Source: Pycnopodia helianthoides (lineage: Eukaryota > Echinodermata > Asteroidea > Forcipulatida > Asteriidae). From it: DNA of 64,000 nucleotides. Numbering within the stretch: position 1 is the first letter of the stretch; each line of letters opens with the position of its first letter. The stretch lies in contig CM063247.1 in NCBI GenBank assembly GCA_032158295.1, forward strand, positions 16,408,009 to 16,472,008, read 5' to 3'. Below, in pieces: positions 53,090 to 63,478 of the stretch. Under the pieces are notes generated by a model. That model searched no databases, was not told the origin of the DNA, and was given only the letters and a program-made list of their open reading frames with translations. Position numbers and translations under genes: made by a program.

Positions 53090-56000
53090 AAACCCTTGCC
53101 CTAACCCTAACCCTAAACCTAAACCTAGAGTTAGTGTTAGGGTTAGGATTAGAGTTAAAGTGAGAGTTTAGGTTAGGTTTGGATTAGGGTTAAGGCTACG
53201 AGTTAGGGTTAGAGTTTGGGTTATAGTTAGGGTTAGAGTTAGAGTTAGGGTTTATGTTATGTTTAGGCTTAAAGTTCGGGTTAGGGTTAGGATTAGAGTT
53301 AGGGTAAGGATTAGAGTTAAAGTGAGAGTTTAGGTTAGGGTTGGATTAGGGTTAAGGCTACGAGTTAGGGTTAGAGTTGGGTTTAGTAGGGTTAGAGTAA
53401 TAGGTTTATGTTATGTTTAGGCTTAAGTTCGGGTTAGGGTTAGGATTAGAGTTAGGGTAAGGATTAGAGTTAAGGTTAGGTTAGGGTTAAGGATAAGAGT
53501 AGGGTTAGGGTTAGAAATGGTTTAGGTATGTTATGGGTTTAGGCCTAAAGTTAGGGTTAGGATTAGAGTTAGGGTTAGAGTTAAGGTATGGTTAGGTTAG
53601 GATTAGGGTTAGGGTTAGGGTTTGAACTAAGGTCAGGGTTAGGGTTAGGGTTAGTGTAAGGCTAACCCTAACCCTAAACCTAGAGTTAGAGTTAGGATTA
53701 TAGTTAGGATTAGGTTTAGCATTAGAGTTAGAGTGATAGTTTAGGTTAGGTTAGGGTTAGGGTAAGGGTTAGGGTTAGGTAGGGTTAGGGTTAGGGTTAG
53801 GGTTAGGGTTAGGGTTAGGGTTAGGGTTAGGGTTAGGGTTAGGTTAGGGTTAAGGTAAGGGTTAGGGTTAGGGTTAGTGTAAGGCTAACCCTAACCCTAA
53901 ACCTAGAGTTAGAGTTAGGATTATAGTTAGGATTAGGTTTAGCATTAGAGTTAGAGTGATAGTTTAGGTTAGGTTAGGATTAGGGTTAAGGCTGAGAGTT
54001 AGAGTTTGGGTTATAGTTAGAGTTAGGGTTTATGTTATGTTTAGGGTTAGGTTTTAAGTTTGGGTTAGGGTTAGGATTAGAGTTATAGTTAGGGTAAAAG
54101 TTAGGGTTAAGGTTAGGGTTAAGGATAAGAGTTAGGGTTAGAATTATGGTTTATGTTATGTTTAGGGTTAGGCTTAAAGTTAGGGCTAGGATAAGAGTTA
54201 GGGTTAGAGTTAATGTAAAGGGTAATGGTTAGGGTTACAGTAAAGGTTAGGGTTAGGATTAGGGTTTAGGGTTAGGGTTTGAACTAGGGTAAAGGTTAGG
54301 CTCAGGGTTACAGTTAGGGTTAAGGTTAAGGTAAGGGTTAGGGTTATGGTTAGTGTAAGGGTTAGAGTTAGGGTTAGGGTTGAGGGACAGGGTTATGGTT
54401 AGGGTTAGGGTTTTAAAAAATTACAAAGAAAAAAATATTTAAAAACCTTAACAGTTGTTTTTATAAAAATAAATTTCAAAATTTAACTTAGATTAAGTAG
54501 TTTTTTTCTGCTTACACAACCGATTTGATAATGAGGTTAGGGTAAGAAATGGGTTAGGGTTGGAAATGAGGTTAGGGTTAGAGTTGAAAATATGGTTAGG
54601 ATGAAGCTTAAAAATAGGGTTAGGTTTAGAGTTGGAAATGGGATTAGGGTAAGGGTTTGAAAATGGGGTTAGGGTTAGTGTTGGAAATGAGGTTAGGGTT
54701 AAAGTTGGAAATGGGGTTAGGGTTAGAATTGAAAATGAGGTTTGGGTTAGTGTTGAAAATTGGGATATGGTTAAGGTTTAAAATTGGGTTCGGGTTAGTG
54801 TTGGTAATGGGGTTAGGTTTAGGGTTGAAAATGGGGTAAAGGTTAAGGTTGAAAATGGGTTTAGAGTTAGGGTTGGGGATTGGGTAGGGTTGGAAACAGG
54901 GTCAATGTTAGTGTTAGAAATGGGGTCAGGGTTTTGGTTGGATATGGATTTAGGGTTAGGGTTGAAAATGGGGTTAGGAGTAAGGTTGGAAATGGGGTTT
55001 GGGTTCAGGTTGGAAATGGGATTAGGGTTGGAAATGGAGTTGGGGTTAGGGTTGTAAAATGGGGTTAGGATTGGAAATGGGGTTAGGGTTGGAAATTGAG
55101 TTAGGGTCAAGGTTGGAAATGGGGTTTGGGTTCAGGTTGGAAATGGGGTTTGGGTTCAGGTTGGAAATGGGATTAGGGTTGGAAATGGAGTTGGGGTTAG
55201 GGTTGTAAAATGGGGTTAGGTTTAGGGTTTGGGTTGGAAATTGGGTTAGGTTAATGTTGGAAATGGGGTTAGGGTTGGAAATGGAGTTAGGGTCAAGGTT
55301 GGAAATGGAGTTAAGGTCAAGGTTGGAAATGGGGTTTGGGTTCAGGTTGGAAATGGGGTTTGGGTTCAGGTTGGAAATGGGATTAGGGTTGGAAATGGAG
55401 TTGGGCTAGTTTCGAAATTGGGTTAGGATTGGAATTTGGGTAAGGGTTGGGGTTGGAAATGGGGTTAGGGTGAGGGTTGTAAAATGGGGTTAGGTTTAGG
55501 GTTTGGGTTGGAAATGGGGTTAGGTTAATGTTGTAAATGGGGTTAGGGTTGGAAATGGAGTTAGGGTTCAGGTTGGAAATGGGGTTTGGGTTCAGGTTGG
55601 AAATGGGATTAGGGTTGGAAATGGAGTTGGGCTAGTTTCGAAATTGGGTTAGGATTGGAATTTGGGTAAGGGTTGGGGTTTGAAATGGGGTTAGGGTTTG
55701 GGTTGTAAAATGGGGTTAGGTTTAGGGTTTGGGTTGGAAATGGGGTTAGGTTAATGTTGGAAATGGGGTTAGGGTTAGAAATGGATGTGGTGAGGGTCAA
55801 GGTTGGAAATGGGGTTTGGGTTTAGGTTGGAAATGGGATTAGGGTTGGAAATGGAGTTGGGCTAATTTCGAAATTGGGTTAGGATTGGAATTTGGGTAAG
55901 GGTTGGGTTTGATTTGGGCATAGGGTTAGGGTTGTAAAATGGGGTTAGGTTTAGGGTTTGGGTTGGAAATGGGGTTAGGTTAATGTTGGAAATGGGGTTA

Positions 56001-56600
56001 GGGTTGGAAATGGAGTCAGGGTTAAGGTTGGAAAGGGGTTTGGGTTCAGGTTGGAAATGGGTTTAGGGTTTGAAATGGAGTTGGGCTAGTTTCGAAATGG
56101 GGTTAGGATTGGAATTTGGGTAAGGGTTGGGGTTGGAAATGGGGTTAGGGTTAGGGTTGTAAAATGGGGTTAGGTTTAGGGTTAGGGTTGGAAATGGGGT
56201 TAGGTTAATGTTGGAAATGGGGTCAGGGTTGGAAATGGAGTTAGGGTCAAGGTTGGAAATGGGGTTTGGGTTTAGGTTGGAAATGGGGTTTGGGTTCAGG
56301 TTGGAAATGGGATTAGGGTTGGAAATGGAGTTGGGCTAGTTTCGAAATTGGGTTAGGATTGGAATTTGGGTAAGGTTTGGGGTTGGAAATGGGGTTAGGG
56401 TTAGGGTTGTAAAATGGGGTTAGGTTTAGGGTTTGGGTTGGGAATGGGGTTAGGTTAATGTTGAAAATGGGGTTAGGGTTGGAAATGGAGTTAGGGTTTA
56501 GGTCGGAATTGGGTTAGTGTTGGCAATTGGGTCAGGGTATGTGTTACTGTTGAAAAATTAGGTTAGGGTTAGGGTTGAAAATGGGGTTACGAAACAAGAT
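53090..56600 (+). repeat. Degenerate TTAGGG array with ~228-bp higher-order repeat, right arm
   Basis: From 53100 to 54410 it is TTAGGG/TTAGAG variants. About eleven perfect TTAGGG units occur at 53778-53842, and short CCCTAA reversals at about 53664 and 53888. A 240-bp block near 53640-53740 is repeated near 53870-53960. From 54540 the unit becomes GGTTGGAAATGGGGTTAGG (about 19 bp). This is organised into a larger repeat marked by GCTAGTTTCGAAA at about 55403, 55630, 55858, 56078 and 56333. It ends where the protease-bearing arm sequence begins. Confidence 0.92.
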
Positions 56601-57056
56601 TTTGACACAAAACTTAGGCTTGGGTCGACATTAGATTTTTGTAAGGGTAATGGGAAACACAATATTTTGAGGGGGCATTTGGAGAAACCTAATTTTGAGC
56701 ATGTTCACGTAAACTTATTTCAATTACAGCAATCAAAATAAGAAAAAGGGGAGGCAACTTCACATGTTTACAAGTATTAAACACTAAAAAATCACACATA
56801 GATGTATCCAAGTGACCTTTGTATCCCAGCATCCTAACTTGGAAGGTATCATTCCATCTATTGCACTCAGCAACCACTATTCACTCATCAGTGGCATCTT
56901 TAACCAATTATTTTTTTTCAACCCAAGCTAAAGCCTGGTGTTTCTATGCATTTGCTGAGCAGTGGCAAGAAAAATTTGTCTCCTTGATTCATCTAAATTT
57001 TTCGCTCCCCCCCCAAAAAAAATTCTACCATTAATTATAAACAAAGGATTCTAATA

Positions 57057-57236
57057 CTAAGCCTTGGTTTCTACACCCTTAGCATCAGCGAAACCTACAT
57101 GGTTGTTCACTTGATCAAACTCGGAGTAGTATTTGCCAATGAAGATGTCACTGAGGATCCAAAGAGGGCCCAGGGGTTTAGAGACGTCAATTCCGATAAA
57201 TCCACTCTGGCAAATTGTCTCTCCCATCTCAGTTTC
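57057..57236 (-). pseudogene. Cathepsin D-like aspartic protease, terminal exon, right arm
   Basis: Minus-strand mirror of 29420-29599, reading [20 protein letters not shown], then [18 protein letters not shown] and a VGFADAKG end with TAG. SGFIGID is closer to the family consensus than the SGFIRID of the left copy. The frame is fully open. Confidence 0.87.
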
Positions 57237-57650
57237 CTAATATGCAAAAACAGAAGAAGATTACTTACATCAGTTATACTCCAGAAGAAGACCCAAGAGT
57301 AATGGTCGAAGTACAAACCAGCACTTTTCAGAGCCACAATGGCTACTCAAACAATAGTTGGCCAGTCAGCGCAAACGAGCAAACCACGAGGCAATCGTGA
57401 GCCTGCTTGAACTGTACCTGACCAGTGTCTGTGTTCAACTATTTTGTATGACTCCCAACTCACCCCTAAGAGCCATGGCTACACTACACTTTAAAGGCAT
57501 TTATAACAGCTACTGATAATTCTGTGAGGACCTTGATATTTTGCAAAACAAATGTTAAAGGCACGTCCCAAAAGTTTGATTCCACACATAAATCATTCAA
57601 GAAAAAGTAGGTCATGAATTTCCTACAGGCTTCTGGCTATCGTTGAATCC

Positions 57651-57993
57651 AGTGTGGAGCAACCTCGTTCCCAGGGTGTGTCAAGCAGTACGAGGTTGAC
57701 CACTCTCTCGTACCCTAGTATTGGATCATTTGCTTATCAAAATTTTTTGGATACGAATGCAAATTAGATTAGTCTGGCTGCTTTTCGAAATTCACATCTT
57801 CGTCATGGTCTCGTGGCCCGGTACCAGATTTAATAGCCTGTTTGTACATTTGTTGCCGGCCGGCTGTTTTGACAAAGGTTAACATTTGGTTTTGTCCAAT
57901 CACGGTCCGAGTAAGGAGTTTCCCTTCCAGGGTTTACTGTTGTAAACATGGTTGGAAATACAGTAAACCATGGGGACGAGGTTGAGGGTGGAG
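57651..57993. mobile_element. MITE with CAACCTCGT ends, right arm only
   Basis: The element is 57660-57984 (325 bp), with ends CAACCTCGTTCCCAGGG and CCATGGGGACGAGGTTG in inverted orientation. Flanks AGTGTGGAG (57651-57659) and AGGGTGGAG (57985-57993) are an 8-9-bp target duplication with one change. The left arm has the single empty site (29031-29023, minus). Confidence 0.88.
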
Positions 57994-58101
57994 TGAGCAT
58001 GATTTCCAGTTGAATACGTCACACTTGTAGTTCTAATTTGACCCAAAACAAAACCAAAGTTTGACCTGGATGGATTTGGGTTAATTCTTTCTCATAATTA
58101 C

Positions 58102-58171
58102 CTTCGAGACGTAGTCATTTGGTGTCAGAACAAAGTCTTTTCTATCGAGGGTGAAGACAATGTTTTGCATA
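58102..58171 (-). pseudogene. Cathepsin D-like aspartic protease, penultimate exon, right arm
   Basis: Minus-strand mirror of 28826-28895, encoding MQNIVFTLDRKDFVLTPNDY and VSK. It has the same length, phase and splice sites. Confidence 0.85.
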
Positions 58172-58319
58172 CTACAAAAGAAAAGACAATTACAGATAAA
58201 GAAAAAGTGATATTAACTGTGAATGACAACCTCAGTACTACTTAGTTATCTGTTTAAAGAAAAGTATTTGCTGCAAATTACAGAGGCCAGCTTAATTCCT
58301 GATTTAAACTGGCCTCTTG

Positions 58320-58480
58320 TCACAGGCCATGCTTAATGGTCTAAGGGTAAAGATATCTACTCTAGAATGTGGGGGTCTTGGATTTGAAATCCACCCGATA
58401 AGGTGCATTTGTATTTTTTCACAAGAGTCTGGAAGCACCGAGTATACAGTGCTATACACACCTTTGTAAAGGTAAAACAA
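58320..58480 (+). mobile_element. tRNA-derived SINE, right arm
   Basis: GGTCTAAGGGTAAAGATATC, B box-like TTGGATTTGAAATCCACC, and CACCGAGTATACAGTGC. It is the partner of 28545-28690. Confidence 0.7.
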
Positions 58481-58660
58481 AAAAATATTCTTTATCCACG
58501 GTGCAATTGTTTCATATATTAACTGTTGACAACTTTGAAACTTGGTAAATAATTAAAATACTGTCATCCTCAATGCTTTAATATGCAAAGCAAGTTAGCG
58601 CTCTCTAATTTGCTTTCTTGTTTGCTGCCACCTAGTGTCAAGAAAGTCTCTAATACTTAC

Positions 58661-58837
58661 CTCTACTTTGAAAAAGATTGACAAGAGGTGCAGCTCCGAT
58701 CAAGATTTTAATCTGTTGCACCTCTGCTGCTTGCCCGGCCAAAAGAGAAGTCCCAGTGTCATAGATTGCCTGGCAACCAGCCCGAACCACCTTTGCAGAA
58801 CTTTCCTAGCGGGCATTTTCTCTGTCCAGTGGTAACC
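58661..58837 (-). pseudogene. Cathepsin D-like aspartic protease, catalytic-Asp exon, right arm (frameshifted)
   Basis: This is the mirror of 28344-28169. It starts VTTGQRKCPLGKFCKGG, has the same 10-nt insertion (here TCGGGCTGGT), and then continues one frame on as GCQAIYDTGTSLLAGQAAEV with QQIKILIGAAPLVN. The left copy's TAG is CAG here. This copy has an extra T near the end (CTTTTTC) that shifts the last residues. Both arms are therefore disabled by the same first lesion plus private ones. Confidence 0.83.
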
Positions 58838-59110
58838 CTGTAGTTGTAATTAATAAACACAAAAATTGTGATTTCCAGATTTGGGTAGGGGTTGGAAGAG
58901 GGGAGAAACAAACAAGTATCAATATACAACAAATACAAATGGTTCTCCAAAAGAATGGATTTCATCCTAGAGACAAGCATTGACAGAGTCTTGAGGTTTC
59001 AAACAACTAAAAAGAGATTTTTCCACAGCTTAACCAAAGCCTAAAGACAGTTTCTCCCGCCATGCAGAGCTTTGAATCCTACTTATCAATTCAAGACTGT
59101 AGAAGTGGGG

Positions 59111-59170
59111 GAGTGTGGTGGTTGTGGTGGTTGTGGTGGTGGTGGTGGTGGTCGTTGGGGGGGGGGGGTT
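59111..59170. repeat. (GTGGTT/GTG)n microsatellite with poly-G
   Basis: Repeated GTGGTGGTT and GTG units are followed by a G run at about 59157-59168. It is unmatched in the left arm. Confidence 0.93.
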
Positions 59171-59172
59171 AC

Positions 59173-59751
59173 TTAACCCTTTCAGCCCCAAGGGCGACTA
59201 TAGTCGACTGTGCACTATACCCTGCTTGAGCCCCAAGGGCGATAACACACAACAAAGCACTTTAGCCTGGGCACAAAGGCCATTTGTTAAAAAGCTGTAG
59301 TTTTGTCCATGTTCACCCTCCATACCCAAGCTTAGGCCTATCATCATTGGAAAGAGAAAGATCAGATCCTTCCAATGACGGTACAATAAAATAGGGTTGT
59401 TATTTTGCAATTGCTTCAAATTAGAGTAGAAAGATCCGAAATGCCAAACACGTACGAAGCACCAAAAGGTTGTGTGCAAAAAAGTGTTTGGGTTTTCAGA
59501 ACACGCTGAAGAAACAAAGACCGAAAGATTCAAGGACATTTTTTTGGCTGTTTTCAATGACTTTTAAATTACATGAAAGAAAATTCAATGAGTAAGACAA
59601 TTTTTATTACTTGTTATGCTCTAAAATAAAATCTTCAAGGTAATGACACAGTTTGGTAAAATCAAACTTTGAACACAAGCTTTTAAGTGGTCAAAGATTG
59701 TGGGCTTCAGCAGTTGTTTATGTCAAAAGAACTTGTGGCTGAAAGGGTTAA
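59173..59751. mobile_element. piggyBac-type MITE, right arm only
   Basis: The element is 59177-59747 (571 bp), with ends CCCTTTCAGCCCCAAG and CTTGTGGCTGAAAGGG as inverted repeats (15 of 16). TTAA flanks both sides at 59173-59176 and 59748-59751. A sub-terminal AGCCCCAAGGGCGA motif occurs twice (59185 and 59230). CCC ends with TTAA duplication are the piggyBac signature. No transposase frame is present. Confidence 0.9.
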
Positions 59752-60731
59752 AAAGGGTAGTCTGCTCTCTCTACCAACCTTAAGGGACAGGAAGCTCTCG
59801 ACAGGAGTTGAGGTACCAGGGAAGATGTAGACATTCCGAATACAGATCACTGGGTATGACTATGAATGCGGCTGCTCACCAGTCTTGAGATTCAAACTGT
59901 ATAAAAGCCTCGGTGACTGGGGAACCTACGTGTAGTAATTACAATATAAATACTATTAATAACTCTATTTTACAAATTTTTTAAACCACCTTATGCAATG
60001 CCTCAAAGTGGCAAGTGCAATGTGTAACCATACGGTGTAAAAACCATAGTGTGTATCAATGCCTGAATGTCAGGAAATTGGGTACTCCTAGAATTATGAG
60101 GTTCGATCCGCTATCGTCTCCATGAACCTCATAGAGCTACATGTACAAAATCCTATACAAAACTTTTTGCCCTCCACGTTTATGCACCTGGAGTTTTCTT
60201 TTTAAACCGGATCTCGCCAAAATTAGGCTTTACGTGTTCCTTGAACTCTCATTGAGCCTTGCGCTATTCCCCAAAATCCACTCCGCAACTCCAGAAAATC
60301 CACTCCGCAAATTAAAAAATTGTTAAAAAGCGACAAATTTATTACCGTAATTCAGATCCCTATGTCCGTAAATCCAATAAAGCCTGATGTTTTGAACATA
60401 ATGATCGTTAAACTGCAATTCTAATATTAAAGAGACTGAACACTTGCGGCCCAGATGTTTATTGAAAGAATGCTTATAGGAATACGATTTTTATTTTATT
60501 AAGAGAGGCTGGATGGGTGCGAGAAATTTTGGATTGGATTGGGGTTAGGTCGTGTGGGGTTTATTAGGATTTGGTTGGTAGGTTGTTTTGTGGAGGGTTT
60601 AATAAAAAAATGTTGAGTGATATGGTATGATGTTGTTATTACGTTCTATCTTTAAAATGCCTGTTAACAGAAAGAGCCTTTTGGGGGATAATGTTACAAT
60701 TGTTAGGATCGTCTAGTCAAAATAATCGGTT

Positions 60732-60968
60732 TTGGATGGTATTTTACCATACATGGCCTTAGATATGTTCGATGACGCTGGATCAATTTTCGCGCACATC
60801 GTATTCAATTGCCGAAAATTTCAGCTTTTGTTTGGTTTAGACTATAACATGGATGCGCCCACACGGCTTCAAAACCTTAGTGCGTGTATAACGGGGTTTA
60901 GCGCTCTAGTCAATATATATAGCTCTATGGTAAATCCGAATATAAATTGCCGTGATGGTTTTGTTTAA
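60732..60968 (+). CDS. Unrecognised open frame, 78 codons, inside the insertion
   Basis: It begins MDGILPYMALDMFDDAGSIF and continues AHIVFNCRKFQLLFGLDYNM, ending NCRDGFV at TAA. The composition is balanced and not explained by a repeat. It follows the duplicated AGAGCCTTTTGGGG segment, which could be an exon border (TTAACAG upstream). I do not recognise a family. It may be a remnant of a transposon-carried gene. Confidence 0.2.
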   Translation: MDGILPYMALDMFDDAGSIFAHIVFNCRKFQLLFGLDYNMDAPTRLQNLSACITGFSALVNIYSSMVNPNINCRDGFV

Positions 60969-60991
60969 CAATACACTGATCTGTTAAAACT

Positions 60992-61158
60992 CAGGCCTGG
61001 AATTTCATCTTTGAGAGGGCAAGGCCATTTTCACTTTGCAAAGGGCACTTCTATTGGAAAATCTTAAAGTCTATGGGAATCTTTTGAAGGGGCACCAAGG
61101 CCAAGAGCAGGGCAACAAAGGCCATGGCCTCCGTGGCCTCCGTGTAATTCCAGGCCTG
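60992..61158. mobile_element. Small MITE with CAGGCCTGGAATT ends
   Basis: Ends CAGGCCTGGAATTTCA and TGTAATTCCAGGCCTG are inverted repeats. The flanks share AAAACT (60986-60991 and 61159-61164). The 167-bp interior contains GGGCAAGGCC repeats. It is hAT-like by its CAGG ends, though the target repeat is only 6 bp. Confidence 0.7.
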
Positions 61159-61284
61159 AAAACTGCCAAATTTCATAATCATAAAAGATGATTTCTGATA
61201 CTTTGTACTTGAGGCCACCAGGTGTTATATTAAGAAGGAAAATGCTATATAGGAATACTGATATTTTATGGGGTTTTATTAAGA

Positions 61285-61378
61285 AGGGTTGGGGTTAGGG
61301 TAAGGGTAAGGGTTGGGGTTGGGGTTGGGGTTGGGATTGGGGTTGGGATTGGGGTTGGGATTGGGGTTGGGTTAGGGT
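61285..61378. repeat. GGGTTGGGATTGG minisatellite
   Basis: Units of GGTTGG and GGATTGG repeat without interruption and end in GGTTAGGGTT. It resembles a telomere-like G-rich strand, but with a different unit. Confidence 0.9.
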
Positions 61379-61423
61379 TATATCAATAAAACAATTGTTG
61401 ATTGAATAAATGGTAATGGATGT

Positions 61424-61681
61424 TTGTTATTTATTGTTCTATCTTTTGATTTATTGGGTGCCTTTTTGTTCAACAGAAAAGAGCCTTTGGGGGAAGTCAG
61501 TTACAATTGTTGGGGACGGTCTAGTTCAATATCGTTTGGGTGGTTTATACAACAGCAAGATGTCACTGAGGAGTTGCTCAAAAATGATCAGTGGATTCAT
61601 TTTTGGCCGCGCCACATGTATTCGGCCAGCCGGAAACCGGTAGTTGTGTCTTCTGTTGAACTTCCCAAGGACTCGTACTAA
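61424..61681 (+). CDS. Unrecognised open frame, 85 codons, inside the insertion
   Basis: The later part, EPLGEVSYNCWGRSSSISFG, then FIQQQDVTEELLKNDQWIHF and PVVVSSVELPKDSY before TAA, looks protein-like. A pyrimidine-rich stretch with TTCAACAG at about 61468-61475 could be an acceptor. Its start duplicates the segment before the frame at 60732. Function is unknown and no partner gene is visible. Confidence 0.25.
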   Translation: MLFIVLSFDLLGAFLFNRKEPLGEVSYNCWGRSSSISFGWFIQQQDVTEELLKNDQWIHFWPRHMYSASRKPVVVSSVELPKDSY

Positions 61682-62595
61682 TGGAATAATCCAACTACCG
61701 TTTCTGTGACTGATGTCCCAAGCAGTTTTTCATTCATAAAGTTATGAATAATCAGTTTATGCAAATGGCAATAAACTGATTTCAATATTCATCAAAATTA
61801 CATATATTCATTATGACCTTTAGTAAACCAGGTAATGGGAGAAACATGTAGGACAAACAAACCGTTTTTGTGTCAACGCCTCATAGCCGTGTGGTTTAAG
61901 TGCGTTTATAGTGTCAATTCCATTTTAATCGGCCTTCAAAATCTAGTAGGTGTATATCAAAGATAATTACAAGTACTTACTGTTAATTTTACGAACTTAA
62001 AAAAACAAAAAAAAACCTTTTTTCGAAAAGCCGCGTGTCTCGAATCTGAAAAGGCCGAGGTCACGATTGTTGCGACGTGACGTCACTTACATGACTGACT
62101 ATGTCTAAACCAAGACTCATCAAGCACGCCACGATAGCACACCCCATTGTTTACATGCTCAGCTCTCTTGTGTACAATAATTTGTTCTCTCTTATTACAG
62201 GTTCGAATCTCGGTAAGGACATTGCATTATTTGATTGATTACTAACGTTCCATTCCTTCCAGAAAATAAGATACAGGTAATCCATGGAGACTGGGTGAGG
62301 AGGAGACAGGAAATGGGAGAGAAATAGAGAAGAAGAGAGTGTAGGAATAAGTGGTATTTTTTTTTTTCCCCACAAATATTTGGAATTTAAGCAAAATAAT
62401 ATTTTTTTGAAAAACGTCCAGAGATGAAATATTCTTGAACTCAACCAAATTGATTAAATACATCCTCAAGTGTAAAAAAAAAAATCGTAAATAGCTGGTG
62501 GCAAGATACGCAATTTTCGGGTTGCTGATTTGTGTTCAAAACCAACCCACAGTTGCCAGGACCAGCGTTGCTGCGCGAGGAATACAAGTTTGTTT

Positions 62596-63478
62596 TTCCT
62601 AAGATAGTTGCGATAATCGTAACCCTCCATCCTCCCGACGGTCGGAGACCGGAGGGTTACGAGTCATGCAGTGCAAAAAAGTGGCGAAATTGCAATTTCG
62701 ACTATTTTTGTCAGACTAGTCATCAGATTTGCCCAATTTTTACCACTTTAAAAAAACATGACACACATTCTAAGAACATGGATTTGATCTTCAATGTGTA
62801 ATGAATCCATTCATAACACTCTAAACATCGTTGAAAAATTATTTGAAGAAAAGACGAACAAAAACTTACCAAAAACTGACCGAAATGTCCTAGACCGCAC
62901 TTCCCCTAAATGAACCAATCAGCGTAAACCAAACCGTTGTGTAGGCGTGGCGATCGTCTGTGTGCGACTGTGCGTGCACACAGTTAATGTATTTAACGGA
63001 TTTGCGCCATCTGCAGTTTGCGCTGATTAATTGCAGGAACAGCATTCCAGAATGTGCGCTCTATCTGGAAATTTTTCCTCATAAATATCCTGTGATTGTG
63101 CAACTCAACAAAATGTGCTCAACGACGGGTGCGCTTACGCTGATTGGTCGAGATGTTGCTAGGTCACGAATCGCGAGGTTCGAAAACCGGACCTGAGATT
63201 GTCTACGCTTCATGAGAAATATTAAAATATTTTCTCAATGATGTTTTGAGTATACGAATGGATTCATGACACATTGATGATCGCATCTATATATTTAGAT
63301 TGTGTGTCATGTTTTTTGAAAGTGGTAAAATTTGGGCAAATCTGGTGACTATAGTCTGACCAAAATAGTCGAAATTGCAATTTCGCCACTTTTTTGCATT
63401 GCATGACTCAGTCGTAACCCTCCGGTCTCCGACCGTCGGGAGGATGGAGGGTTACGATTATCGCAACTATTCCTAAGA
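62596..63478. mobile_element. Mutator-type MITE with 9-bp target duplication
   Basis: The element is 62605-63469 (865 bp). TAGTTGCGATAATCG starts the left terminal repeat and CGATTATCGCAACTA ends the right one. The repeats run for about 170-180 bp with a few mismatches, including a CCGACGGTCGG palindrome. TTCCTAAGA is exactly repeated at 62596-62604 and 63470-63478. Long terminal repeats with a 9-bp duplication are typical of MULE elements. There is no transposase, so it is non-autonomous. It is nested inside the 3.6-kb insertion. Confidence 0.92.

Larger units (their letters stand above)
60465..61500. repeat. Direct repeat of about 0.78 kb within the insertion
   Basis: Segments at about 60465-60510 (TATAGGAATACGATTTTTAT) and 60661-60715 (ACAGAAAGAGCCTTTTGGGG, GTTACAATTGTTAGGA) recur in order at about 61247-61290 and 61474-61525. 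The intervening sequence has diverged, and the second copy contains the GGTTGG minisatellite. Confidence 0.65.

Noticed and set aside
53778..53842. A true telomere end
   Set aside because: Only about eleven perfect TTAGGG units occur, embedded in degenerate sequence with gene fragments on both outer sides; no terminal position in the window.
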